Under the pieces are notes generated by a model. That model searched no databases. It saw nothing but the letters and a program-made list of their open reading frames with translations, and was not told the origin of the DNA. DNA of 64,000 nucleotides from JBKECP01 sp047974765 (lineage in GTDB: Bacteria > Pseudomonadota > Gammaproteobacteria > Pseudomonadales > Halieaceae): NCBI GenBank assembly GCA_047974765.1, contig JBKECP010000020.1, forward strand, positions 124,001 through 188,000. Reading direction: 5' to 3'. The position numbers were made by a program, and so were the translations under genes. Positions 17,713 through 25,729 of the stretch are shown piece by piece; within the stretch, counting starts at the first letter, position 1; every line of letters starts with the position of its first letter.

Positions 17713-19035
17713 TTATAACTGCGAAACCACATCCACCATGGCTGAGCACAGTGTTGCCAGATCTTCATCACAAGTAACGAAGGGTGGCATAATATAGACC
17801 AGTCTGCCAAAGGGGCGCAGCCACACACCGCGTTCAACAAACATTGGCTGTATACGCTTCATATCAACCGCTTCTTTCAATTCGATCACACCAATAGCGC
17901 CAAAGCAGCGCACATCACTGACAGCTGCCAGTTCACGGGCCGGAGCCAGACCCTCATCGAGGGATCTGTAAATGCGTTGTACGTTGCGCTGCCAAGGTTG
18001 AGACAGCAGCAGCTCGATACTGGCGATGGCGGCGGTGCAGGCCAGAGGATTGCCCATAAATGTAGGCCCGTGCATCAATACGTCGGTCTCGCCCTCGCTG
18101 ATGCCAACTGCTATTTGTTCGCTGCACAAGGTAGCTGCGAGCGTCATATAGCCGCCGGTCATTGCCTTGCCCAGGCACAGAATATCCGGTTCGACACCGG
18201 CGTGTTCGAGGGCGAACAGCTTGCCGGTACGGCCAAAGCCGGTGGCGATCTCGTCAAAAATCAGCAGTACGTCGAAGGCATCGCAAAGAGCGCGCAGCTT
18301 GACCAGATAGTCCGGTGAGTAGAAGCGCATACCACCTGCGCCCTGTACCACAGGTTCGACAATTACCGCTGCAACTTCATGATGATGCTCTGCCAGTAAA
18401 TCGGCCATGACTTTAATATCAGCATCGTTGCAGGGACCATTGACGGGACAGTCCGGGGCCGGTGCAAATAACTGTTTGCTCAATATATTGCCAAACAGAT
18501 GATGCATGCCGGTAACGGGGTCGCAGACCGACATCGCACCAAAGGTATCGCCGTGGTAGCCATTGCGCAGTGCGATCAGTCGATGTTTATTGCCCTGTCC
18601 ACCTGACTGCCAGTACTGGATGGCCATCTTGAGAGCCACTTCGACTGCGACTGAGCCGGAGTCACTCAGAAAAACCCGGCTCAGACCAGGTGGTGTCAGG
18701 TGCTTGAGAATGCCCGCCAGTTTGATCGCTGGTGGGTGAGTCAGGCCACCGAACATAACATGGGCCATCTGCTGCAGCTGTTGTTCGAGGGCGCGGTTGA
18801 GCAGCGGATGATTGTAGCCGTGGATGGCGCACCACCAGGAGGCCATGCCGTCAATCAGTTCGCGGCCGTCGGCCAGCTGCAGGCGTACACCGCTGGCGCT
18901 GACCACTGGCAGGGCGGCGCTGATCTGGGTGGCACAGGAGTAGGGATGCCATAAACTGGCCTGATCCTCTGCCTGCAATTGATGATAGTAGGTTTGTGTA
19001 TCGGTGCTGGTTTTGATGGCCGTTGTGCTTTTCAT
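17713..19035 (-). CDS. bioA: Adenosylmethionine-8-amino-7-oxononanoate aminotransferase
   Basis: A 440-residue PLP enzyme of biotin synthesis that converts 7-keto-8-aminopelargonate to 7,8-diaminopelargonate using S-adenosylmethionine as amino donor. BioA signatures include LWHPYS, DGMASWWCAIHGYNHP and GYHGDTFGAMSV. The PLP lysine lies in CLGKAMTGGY, and IFDEIATGFGRTG is the cofactor-binding Asp region. The length is normal. No other bio genes are in the window, so bioA is separate from bioBFCD here. It lies 23 bp after tesA on the same strand. No BirA operator was recognised. Confidence 0.96.
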   Translation of the reverse strand: MKSTTAIKTSTDTQTYYHQLQAEDQASLWHPYSCATQISAALPVVSASGVRLQLADGRELIDGMASWWCAIHGYNHPLLNRALEQQLQQMAHVMFGGLTHPPAIKLAGILKHLTPPGLSRVFLSDSGSVAVEVALKMAIQYWQSGGQGNKHRLIALRNGYHGDTFGAMSVCDPVTGMHHLFGNILSKQLFAPAPDCPVNGPCNDADIKVMADLLAEHHHEVAAVIVEPVVQGAGGMRFYSPDYLVKLRALCDAFDVLLIFDEIATGFGRTGKLFALEHAGVEPDILCLGKAMTGGYMTLAATLCSEQIAVGISEGETDVLMHGPTFMGNPLACTAAIASIELLLSQPWQRNVQRIYRSLDEGLAPARELAAVSDVRCFGAIGVIELKEAVDMKRIQPMFVERGVWLRPFGRLVYIMPPFVTCDEDLATLCSAMVDVVSQL

Positions 19036-19058
19036 GGCAGATCCATAAATTTTAAGGT

Positions 19059-19688
19059 TTATAGCAGTTCTATGATAGTCGCACGCAGGTTATCCAGCAG
19101 CAGAGGCTGGGCGTCGATGCCGGGGTGGATACCATCGTCCTGCATCAGTTCGCGCCGGGTGGCAACGCCATCGAGTAAAAAAGGGCCAAGGTGGGCGCCG
19201 CTGGCTTTGGCGGTAGCTGGAAATATATTGCGAAATGCCTGTGTATAACGCGAGCCGTAGTTAGGGGGGATTTCCATAGGTAGCAGCAATACCTTTGCAC
19301 CGGCTGCCTGTGACAGCTTCGCTATGGCTTCGAGATTTTTGCGGATTCGCGCTACCGGAAAACCCCGCAGGCCATCGTTGCCACCAAGCTCAACAATTAC
19401 CAGAACCGGCTGATGCAGATCAAGCAATGCTGGCAGTCGTCGCAGGCCTCCGTCAGTGGTTTCGCCACTGATGCTGGCATTGACAACGCTATAACCGGGG
19501 TGGGTACTGTCCAGCTCCTGTGCCAGATGATGTACCCAGCCCTGTTCCAGAGACATACCATAGGCTGCGCTGATACTATCGCCCAGTACCAGCAAGGTGA
19601 GGTTGCTTGCATGAGCAGTGCCTGCGACAAAAGCCAGAGTCAGCAGCAGACTGAGTTTATGAGCAAAATATGTAACAGGATGAAGCAT
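19059..19688 (-). CDS. tesA: Acyl-CoA thioesterase I / lysophospholipase L1 (SGNH hydrolase)
   Basis: A 209-residue periplasmic esterase that hydrolyses acyl-CoA, lysophospholipid and aryl esters. The signal peptide is about 27 residues, ending AHA. The catalytic serine is in VLGDSISAAYG, the oxyanion residues are in GGNDGLRG, and the Asp-His pair is in DDGIHPG. An open frame extends upstream to 19898, but that part overlaps ybbA and is not a signal sequence. The chosen ATG (19686-19688) shares the bases CATG with the ybbA start on the other strand. As a result, its ribosome binding site and promoter must lie within ybbA. Confidence 0.93.
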   Translation of the reverse strand: MLHPVTYFAHKLSLLLTLAFVAGTAHASNLTLLVLGDSISAAYGMSLEQGWVHHLAQELDSTHPGYSVVNASISGETTDGGLRRLPALLDLHQPVLVIVELGGNDGLRGFPVARIRKNLEAIAKLSQAAGAKVLLLPMEIPPNYGSRYTQAFRNIFPATAKASGAHLGPFLLDGVATRRELMQDDGIHPGIDAQPLLLDNLRATIIELL

Positions 19689-20349
19689 GATTAAAACCGA
19701 AAATCTCCAGAAACGGGTTGCAATGGCCGGGGGCGAACTGGAGATACTGAAAGGGATCAATCTCGAAATCAAGTCAGGGGAGGCTGTCGCCATTGTCGGT
19801 GCCTCTGGTTCGGGCAAATCAACTTTGTTGGGTTTGCTGGCAGGGCTGGATGAAGCCTCTGGTGGGCGGGTTATTATCGGTGATACTGATCTGAACAACC
19901 TCGATGAGGATGGCCGGGCAACTTTTCGGGCTGATCATATCGGGTTTGTATTTCAGTCTTTTCAGCTATTGCCGGCTCTGACGGCGCTGGAAAATGTGAT
20001 GTTACCGCTGGAACTCAAGGGCAATACTGATGCCCGCGAGCAGGCGCAGGATTTCATGTTGCGTGTTGGTCTGGGGGAGCGGCTGGGCCACTACCCGCGC
20101 CAGCTCTCCGGTGGTGAGCAGCAGCGAGTGGCGATTGCCCGTGCTTTTGCCGCTCACCCGGCGATCCTGTTTGCCGATGAGCCCACAGGCAATCTTGACA
20201 GCCGTACAGGTGAGCACATTATCGAGCTGCTGTTTGAACTGAATCAGGAATATGGCACTACGCTGGTACTGGTCACTCACGATCTCAAGCTCGCTGAGCG
20301 CTGCCAGCGTCGACTGCAGATCGATAACGGCCTGTTGCTGGAGCAGTAG
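19687..20349 (+). CDS. ybbA: ABC transporter ATP-binding protein YbbA
   Basis: A 220-residue ATPase of the MacB/LolD type. The Walker A motif is GASGSGKST, the signature is LSGGEQQRVAIARA, and Walker B is ILFADEPTGNLD. It pairs with the large permease YbbP encoded five bases downstream. AGGA six bases before the ATG is a suitable ribosome binding site and lies inside the tesA coding region. The transport role of YbbAP is not established; its location next to tesA matches E. coli gene order. Confidence 0.95.
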   Translation: MIKTENLQKRVAMAGGELEILKGINLEIKSGEAVAIVGASGSGKSTLLGLLAGLDEASGGRVIIGDTDLNNLDEDGRATFRADHIGFVFQSFQLLPALTALENVMLPLELKGNTDAREQAQDFMLRVGLGERLGHYPRQLSGGEQQRVAIARAFAAHPAILFADEPTGNLDSRTGEHIIELLFELNQEYGTTLVLVTHDLKLAERCQRRLQIDNGLLLEQ

Positions 20350-20354
20350 CGGAT

Positions 20355-22862
20355 ATGTCAATGACATCAATACGAATGCTGACCCGGGACTGGCGTGGAG
20401 GCGAGCTGGATATTTTAGTGGCTGCGCTAGTGCTGGCGGTGGCTATGGTAACGGGTATCAGTGCTTTTACCACGCGCTTGCAGGCGGCACTGGAGCAGGA
20501 AAGCCACCGTTTTTTAGCGGCTGATCTGGTGGTGCGCTGGGGAGATGAAATATCGCCCGACTGGCTGATAACTGCCAATGAGCAGGGGCTGCTCAGTGCA
20601 ACAACACTGGGCTTTTCCTCCATGATCTATGCCGGTGAGGAAGCCATGGTACTGGCCTCGGTCAAAGCTGTCAGCGAGCACTATCCCCTCAGAGGCGAGC
20701 TGACCTTTTCCCGTGAGCCCTTTGGCGCGGTTGAGGTGGCAGCTGGCGGACCCAAAGCAGGGGAGGTCTGGCTGGATTCACGCCTGTTCGCCCTGCTTGC
20801 TGTTAAGCCCGGTGATGACGTGGGTATTGGCGATACCCACCTGCGTGTGGCAGGAGCCGTGCGCAGTGAACCTGATCAGGGTGTCAATCTGTTTTCAATG
20901 GGACCACGGGTGCTGATGCACTACGATGATATTGCGGCTGCGGCCGTTGTTCAGCCTGGCAGTCGGGTGGAATACCGGCAGCTTTATGCCGGTGATAGTG
21001 AACAGATCGACACCTTCAGGCAATGGCTCTCACCGCAGCTGCATCCGGGGCAGCGCCTGATGGATGTAGACAGTGGGCAACCCGGTATTGGCCGGGCTCT
21101 GGTGCGGGCTGAGCGTTTTCTATTGTTGGCGGGTAGCCTGGCGGTCGTTCTGGTGGGGGTCGCTATTGCTCTGGCTGCCCGCCGTTTCAGTGAACGGCAC
21201 ACGGATTATGTGGCCATTATGAAAAGTCTGGGCGCCACTTCGTCCCGGATCAACCGTCTTTATGGCAGCAGCTTGCTGCTGCTTGGTGTATTGGCCGCCA
21301 CACTGGGGTCACTGGCAGGCTGGGCGGTTCAGGCGCTGTTTTTCAGGCTCTACGCCGAGCAGTTGCCGCTGATACCGGGTGACAGCGGTTTACGACCCTA
21401 CGGTATTGGCCTGGTGACCGCTTTTGTCTGTCTGCTCTGTTTTGCCTGGCCATCCCTGCGTCGCTTGAGTCAGGCCAGTCCCTTGCGGATATTGCGGCGG
21501 GAGCTGGCGGCAGAAATGCGTGCTTCATACGTGGATTATCTGCTGGGTCTGACAGCTGTTACTTTCCTGATGTGGTGGTACAGCGGTGATATACGCCTCA
21601 CGCTGGCGGTATTACTGGGGCTGGCATTGACTGTTGTCCTGGGTATGGTATTGGCGTTGGCACTGCTGCGTGGTGGGCGGGCTATTGGTATGAGCGCTGG
21701 CAGTATCTGGCGGCTGGCACTGGCCGGTTTGCAGCGGCGCGGTGCTGCCAATGCCTTACAGGTAGTGATTTTTGCCATGGCTATCATGTTGTTGCTGATA
21801 CTAGTGCTGGTGCGCACTTCGCTGCTGAGTCAGTGGAAGGCCCAGCTGCCGGATAACGCCCCCAATCATTTTCTGGTGAATATTGCGCCGGATGAGGTGT
21901 CGCTGGTAGAGCAGACGCTGCATTCACAAGGCGTTGCCAGTGAAACACTGTACCCGATGATTCGCGGGCGGGTGATGAGTATCAATGGTCAGGCACTGCC
22001 CGCTGGTGAGCGCGACAGTGGGCAGCGCCGCCAGCGTGGTGTCAATTTTACCTGGTCGGCTGAACTGCCAGTGGGCAATGAACTGGTGGCAGGACAATGG
22101 TGGAATTCAGATGGCTCTGATCATCGTTCTGGTAACAATTCTGGCAGCAGTGAAGCGCAGGTATCCATGGAAGAGGGTTTTGCTGAGCGCTTTGGCGTGG
22201 GTGTGGGGGATCGCGTGGGACTCAGTATCGGTTCAGCTACCCTGGAGGTTCGCATAGCCAGCATTCGTAAATTGCAATGGCAATCCCTGCAACCCAATTT
22301 TTTTATGATTTTTCCCCCGGCAGTACTGGCTGAATTTCCTGCGACCTTTATGACCAGTGTGCATCTAAATGAAAGTGACAAACCTTTTTTGAACCGTTTT
22401 ATCCGGCAATTTCCAACAATTACCGTTATAGAGATGGATGTGGTGGTTGAGCAGATCAGAGCGATTATCGATCAGGTGTCGACGGCTATCGAATTGGTGC
22501 TGCTGGTTATACTGGCGGCTGGTTCACTGGTGCTGGTGGCCGGCGTGCGTGCCAGTGTTGATGAGCGTATGCATGAAAGCTCAATTTTGCGGGCACTTGG
22601 AGCAGCTAAATATTTAATTATTGGTGGTTTGACAATTGAATTTGCTGCGCTGGGGCTGTTTGCCGGAATACTGGCCACCTTGTCGGCGGAGGTGTCGGTT
22701 TATGTATTGCAATCCTGGGTGATGAGTATGCGCTATGCACCTTCACCCTGGCTGTGGCCGCTGGGTATTGGCCTGGGTGTGGTATTGATTACTGCGCTGG
22801 GTGTTTACAGTTGCCGTAAAGTGGTATCCAGTTCGCCGTTGGCGGTATTGCGAGAGTTGTAA
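20355..22862 (+). CDS. ybbP: FtsX-like ABC transporter permease YbbP
   Basis: An 835-residue inner-membrane protein. An N-terminal helix and a large periplasmic region are followed by FtsX-like membrane domains, one near residues 255-390, further helices around 395-500, and a second FtsX domain at 705-835 (ILRALGAAKY is typical). The domain order and length match YbbP/YbbA-partner permeases of type VII ABC systems, which act mechanically on periplasmic or lipid partners rather than moving small solutes. It is translated directly after ybbA. modE lies 70 bp downstream. Confidence 0.93.
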   Translation: MSMTSIRMLTRDWRGGELDILVAALVLAVAMVTGISAFTTRLQAALEQESHRFLAADLVVRWGDEISPDWLITANEQGLLSATTLGFSSMIYAGEEAMVLASVKAVSEHYPLRGELTFSREPFGAVEVAAGGPKAGEVWLDSRLFALLAVKPGDDVGIGDTHLRVAGAVRSEPDQGVNLFSMGPRVLMHYDDIAAAAVVQPGSRVEYRQLYAGDSEQIDTFRQWLSPQLHPGQRLMDVDSGQPGIGRALVRAERFLLLAGSLAVVLVGVAIALAARRFSERHTDYVAIMKSLGATSSRINRLYGSSLLLLGVLAATLGSLAGWAVQALFFRLYAEQLPLIPGDSGLRPYGIGLVTAFVCLLCFAWPSLRRLSQASPLRILRRELAAEMRASYVDYLLGLTAVTFLMWWYSGDIRLTLAVLLGLALTVVLGMVLALALLRGGRAIGMSAGSIWRLALAGLQRRGAANALQVVIFAMAIMLLLILVLVRTSLLSQWKAQLPDNAPNHFLVNIAPDEVSLVEQTLHSQGVASETLYPMIRGRVMSINGQALPAGERDSGQRRQRGVNFTWSAELPVGNELVAGQWWNSDGSDHRSGNNSGSSEAQVSMEEGFAERFGVGVGDRVGLSIGSATLEVRIASIRKLQWQSLQPNFFMIFPPAVLAEFPATFMTSVHLNESDKPFLNRFIRQFPTITVIEMDVVVEQIRAIIDQVSTAIELVLLVILAAGSLVLVAGVRASVDERMHESSILRALGAAKYLIIGGLTIEFAALGLFAGILATLSAEVSVYVLQSWVMSMRYAPSPWLWPLGIGLGVVLITALGVYSCRKVVSSSPLAVLREL

Positions 22863-22877
22863 AAAGTATTCCCCTTT

Positions 22878-22898
22878 GGAGGGTGAAGAATGTTTTAA
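22878..22898 (+). promoter_or_regulatory. Strong ribosome binding site followed by ATG-TTT-TAA, in frame with modE
   Basis: GGAGGG at 22878-22883 lies six bases before an ATG at 22890. The next codons are TTT and TAA. This ATG is in the modE frame, so translation from the best initiation site stops after two codons. modE must then start at the TTG at 22905 or the ATG at 22932. The TAATG overlap also opens a six-codon frame at 22898-22918. Confidence 0.55.
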
Positions 22899-22931
22899 TG
22901 GTTTTTGAAGGACTTTAAAGAGCGTTGTGCG

Positions 22932-23741
22932 ATGGCTAAAAAATCACATACTGGCAGGCTGGTGGGTGATCTCTCATTGCTGATGGCCAGCAAACAGTCT
23001 TTTGCGGCGGCACAAATTGAGCTTTTGCAGGCTGTTGCTGACTGCGGCTCTATCACGGCGGCTGCCAGACAGGTGGGTATCAGCTATAAAACCGCATGGG
23101 ATCGTATCGATGCCATGAACAATATGTCCAAGCAGCCCCTCGTGCATCGGGTTGCGGGGGGTGCACAGGGTGGCGGTACCCGATTAACAGAATTGGGGCA
23201 GCGCATTATTGGAGGGTTTCAGGCTTTACAGCGAGAGCATGAAAAATTTATTGAGCGAGTCGGGAGTGATTTACATTCGCTCAGTGATATTGCCAGTTTT
23301 ATAAGGAGTGAGAGTATGAGCAGCAGTGCCCGCAATCAGTTTCGCGGCAAAATTATACAGGTTGTGCCTGGCGCAGTGAACGCGGAGGTTGAGCTTGATA
23401 TCGGTACCAATCAGATATTGGTAGCCATTGTTACCCAGGATAGCGTTGAACGTCTTGCGCTGGCTGAGCACACTGAAGTGGTCGCCCTGATCAAGGCTTC
23501 TTCTGTGCTGATCAGTTCCGACACACAAGTAGCTACCAGTGCGCGCAATAAACTGGTTGGCAAGGTTTCCCGTTTGCAGGTGGGTGCGGTCAATACGGAT
23601 ATCACGCTGGACATTGGTGCCGGTAAGTCGGTCAGTGCCATTATCACCAATGCCAGTGCCACGGCACTTGGTTTGAGTGAGGGTTCGCAGGCTTGTGCCA
23701 TTTTCAAGGCACCCAGTGTGATTTTACTGAAAGATGACTAG
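22932..23741 (+). CDS. modE: Molybdate-responsive transcriptional regulator ModE
   Basis: A 269-residue DNA-binding protein that senses molybdate and normally represses the modABC uptake genes. The N-terminal LysR-type winged helix includes GSITAAARQVGISYKTAWDRIDAMNN and the GGxxGGGTRLT wing. Two tandem TOBE/mop domains follow, each opening with SARN (SARNQFRGKI and SARNKLVGKV), which bind molybdate in the dimer. The ATG at 22932 is preceded by AAAGAG. A TTG at 22905 would add nine residues, and a better ribosome binding site further up leads into a stop at codon 3. No molybdate transporter is in the window. Confidence 0.93.
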   Translation: MAKKSHTGRLVGDLSLLMASKQSFAAAQIELLQAVADCGSITAAARQVGISYKTAWDRIDAMNNMSKQPLVHRVAGGAQGGGTRLTELGQRIIGGFQALQREHEKFIERVGSDLHSLSDIASFIRSESMSSSARNQFRGKIIQVVPGAVNAEVELDIGTNQILVAIVTQDSVERLALAEHTEVVALIKASSVLISSDTQVATSARNKLVGKVSRLQVGAVNTDITLDIGAGKSVSAIITNASATALGLSEGSQACAIFKAPSVILLKDD

Positions 23742-23754
23742 CCCCGTTGGGGCT
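23740..23754 (+). terminator. Hairpin overlapping the modE stop codon
   Basis: AGCCCC-GTT-GGGGCT forms a 6-bp GC-rich stem starting inside the TAG stop codon. Instead of a T tract, the repeat element begins two bases after the stem. It may be a terminator whose T run was displaced by insertion of that element. Confidence 0.45.
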
Positions 23755-23755
23755 A

Positions 23756-23922
23756 TTAACCCGGCAGGTTTTTAGCCGAATTAATAAGCGGCACACGGAT
23801 GTGCTGCCGCAGACTGTAAGCCTGCGAGAGCTCCTGAAAATCAAGGGATTTTACAAATTCTGACGATCTAAGTGGACGACCATCAAATGGTGAAGGATTC
23901 ATCTATTTGATTGCCAGGTTAA
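23756..23922. repeat. MITE-like repeat, copy A (167 bp)
   Basis: Bounded by TTAACCCGGCA on the left and TGCCAGGTTAA on the right, which are inverted repeats with one mismatch. It is similar to 60200-60367 over its whole length; by eye the first 76 bp differ at 11 or 12 positions. Internal inverted repeats include CGCAGACTGTAAGCCTGCG and ATCAAATGG..CTATTTGAT. It contains no gene. It sits between modE and the convergent TetR gene, and its right-end TTAA supplies the TetR stop codon. Confidence 0.8.
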
Positions 23923-24596
23923 CAGGTGATTAGCGGGCTTTTGTCCGCCCGGATACCATCGATAAACGTGCCTACACTCACATCAACCTGCCGTTGCAGG
24001 TTGATGTGACGTTCAAATAATTCGGGTGAGTCCACCAGCAAGGTGGCCAGGCCGTGAATACCCGCCCAGCTGGTATTAGCCAGATAGACAATGTCCTGAT
24101 TGCGAAAATGGCCCAGTTCTATACCCTGTTTGAGGATACTCTGCACCAGTAAAAAAGTGGCGCGACTGGCTTCACGAAGTTCCGGGTACTGGCCTGAGTG
24201 CCGGATAGCAGGGCCAAACATCAGTTTGAATAACTGTGGATTGGCTGCGGCGTAGGCAATGTAGGCATGGCCGAAGGCCAGTAAATGGGCTTTTGGTGAC
24301 TGGTCGGCCTTATCGCCCGCCGCCTTGAGTGCGATAAGCAGATTGCGATAACCACGGGCGGCCATGGCTGCAAAGAGTTCATTCTTATCGGCAAAGTGTC
24401 GGTAGGGAGCCGTTTGTGACACCCCGATGGCCCGGGCAAGGGCGCGCAGGCTTAAAGCCTCTGCACCCTTGTTTTGAAGCTGCTCTAAAGCGGTATCGAG
24501 CAGCTCGGCCCGCAGATTGCCATGGTGATAACCTCTCTGCCCTGTATCGCCGGGCTTTATATCACTGGGCTTTATGTCTTTGGGCAAACGTGTCAT
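23919..24596 (-). CDS. TetR/AcrR family regulator
   Basis: A 225-residue repressor-type protein. The N-terminal TetR helix-turn-helix is clear (LSLRALARAIGVSQTAPYRHFADKNEL), preceded by a basic Gly-rich segment GQRGYHHGNLR. The C-terminal half, with its Trp-Ala-Gly-Ile-His-Gly sequence (WAGIHGLATLLVD), fits the WHG ligand-binding subfamily. It lies 28 bp downstream of mdh on the same strand. Its stop codon TAA falls in the terminal inverted repeat of the repeat element, so the last few residues may have been changed by the insertion. The target and ligand are unknown. Confidence 0.92.
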   Translation of the reverse strand: MTRLPKDIKPSDIKPGDTGQRGYHHGNLRAELLDTALEQLQNKGAEALSLRALARAIGVSQTAPYRHFADKNELFAAMAARGYRNLLIALKAAGDKADQSPKAHLLAFGHAYIAYAAANPQLFKLMFGPAIRHSGQYPELREASRATFLLVQSILKQGIELGHFRNQDIVYLANTSWAGIHGLATLLVDSPELFERHINLQRQVDVSVGTFIDGIRADKSPLITC

Positions 24597-24624
24597 CGGG
24601 TCAGTGTGTCACCGCTGGTACAAT

Positions 24625-25605
24625 TTAAGGCAGCAGGTGTTTGACCGCGTCGCGCTCTTCGGTCAGTTCGGTTTCAGTGGCTTTCATTCTGGCCTGACTG
24701 AATTCACCGACCTCAAGATCCTGCACGATTTGCCAGTCACCATTTTTACAGCGACAGGGAAAGGAGTAGATCAGACCTTCGGTAATACCATAGGACCCGT
24801 CAGAGTATACGCCCATGGATACCCAGTCATCACCGTCAGTGCCCAGCGCCCAGGAGCGCATATGGTCGATAGCGGCATTGGCGGCAGAGGCGGCGGAAGA
24901 AGCGCCGCGGGCTTTAATGATGGCTGCGCCACGCTGCTGTACCGTTGGAATAAAATCGCCTTCGTACCAGCTTTGATCAACCAGATCGATAGCTTTTTTG
25001 CCGTCAACCTCTGCGTTGAACAGGTCGGGATATTGGGTGGCGGAGTGGTTACCCCAGACACTCATATGCTTGACATCATTGACGGTTTTGCCCGTTTTCT
25101 GGGCAATCTGGGTTTTGGCGCGGTTGTGATCCAGACGCATCATGGCGGTAAAGTTGCGCGGGTCAATATCCGGTGCGTTGCGCTGGGTGATCAGCGCGTT
25201 GGTATTGGCCGGGTTGCCAACAACCAGCACTTTGATGTCTTTGCTGGCATTGTCGTTGATTGCCTTGCCCTGCACTGAAAAGATAGCTGCATTGGCTTCC
25301 AGCAGATCCTTGCGTTCCATGCCCGGGCCGCGGGGGCGGGCGCCGACCAGCAGGGCGTAATCGGTGTCTTTGAAGGCGACTTCGGGATCATCTGAGCAAA
25401 CGATGCCTGCAAGCAGAGGGAAAGCGCAGTCGTCCAGTTCCATGCGCACACCTTCCAGGGCATCCATGGCAGGGGTGATATCGAGCAATTGCAGAATAAC
25501 CGGCTGATCGTCCCCCAGCATGGCGCCGGATGCGATGCGAAACAGAAGTGCGTAGCCGATCTGGCCCGCGGCGCCGGTAACAGTGACTCGTACGGGTGCT
25601 TTCAT
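24625..25605 (-). CDS. mdh: Malate dehydrogenase
   Basis: A 326-residue NAD-dependent enzyme that interconverts malate and oxaloacetate in the TCA cycle. The nucleotide-binding loop is TGAAGQIGYALLFRIA. The substrate and catalytic residues lie in ARPRGPGMERKDLL, MRLDHNRAK and VWGNHSATQYPD (active-site His). It belongs to the cytosolic-type MDH group 2, not the E. coli type. It is divergent from ttcA, with 124 bp between its start and the chosen ttcA start. The TetR gene follows closely downstream. Confidence 0.96.
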   Translation of the reverse strand: MKAPVRVTVTGAAGQIGYALLFRIASGAMLGDDQPVILQLLDITPAMDALEGVRMELDDCAFPLLAGIVCSDDPEVAFKDTDYALLVGARPRGPGMERKDLLEANAAIFSVQGKAINDNASKDIKVLVVGNPANTNALITQRNAPDIDPRNFTAMMRLDHNRAKTQIAQKTGKTVNDVKHMSVWGNHSATQYPDLFNAEVDGKKAIDLVDQSWYEGDFIPTVQQRGAAIIKARGASSAASAANAAIDHMRSWALGTDGDDWVSMGVYSDGSYGITEGLIYSFPCRCKNGDWQIVQDLEVGEFSQARMKATETELTEERDAVKHLLP

Positions 25606-25666
25606 GGGGACATTTCCTCAATGTATTGGGTAACAATTTCGGGGCGCACATTGTCCGGGGAAATGG

Positions 25667-25695
25667 GTGAAAAAACAAGCGCAGCCCTGTAGAAT
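25667..25695 (+). promoter_or_regulatory. Putative sigma-70 promoter for ttcA-ccm
   Basis: GTGAAA (25667-25672) and TAGAAT (25690-25695) are separated by 17 bp, giving four of six and five of six consensus matches. If used, transcription starts near 25702 and the first available start codon is the GTG at 25730. This argues against the longer ttcA frame that opens at 25667. Confidence 0.45.
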
Positions 25696-25729
25696 ACCGC
25701 GCGAATCAATAGCCAAGAGCCGAGTTGTC

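Noticed and set aside
19689..19898. Upstream extension of the tesA frame
   Set aside because: It is antisense to ybbA, and the TesA signal peptide begins at 19688.
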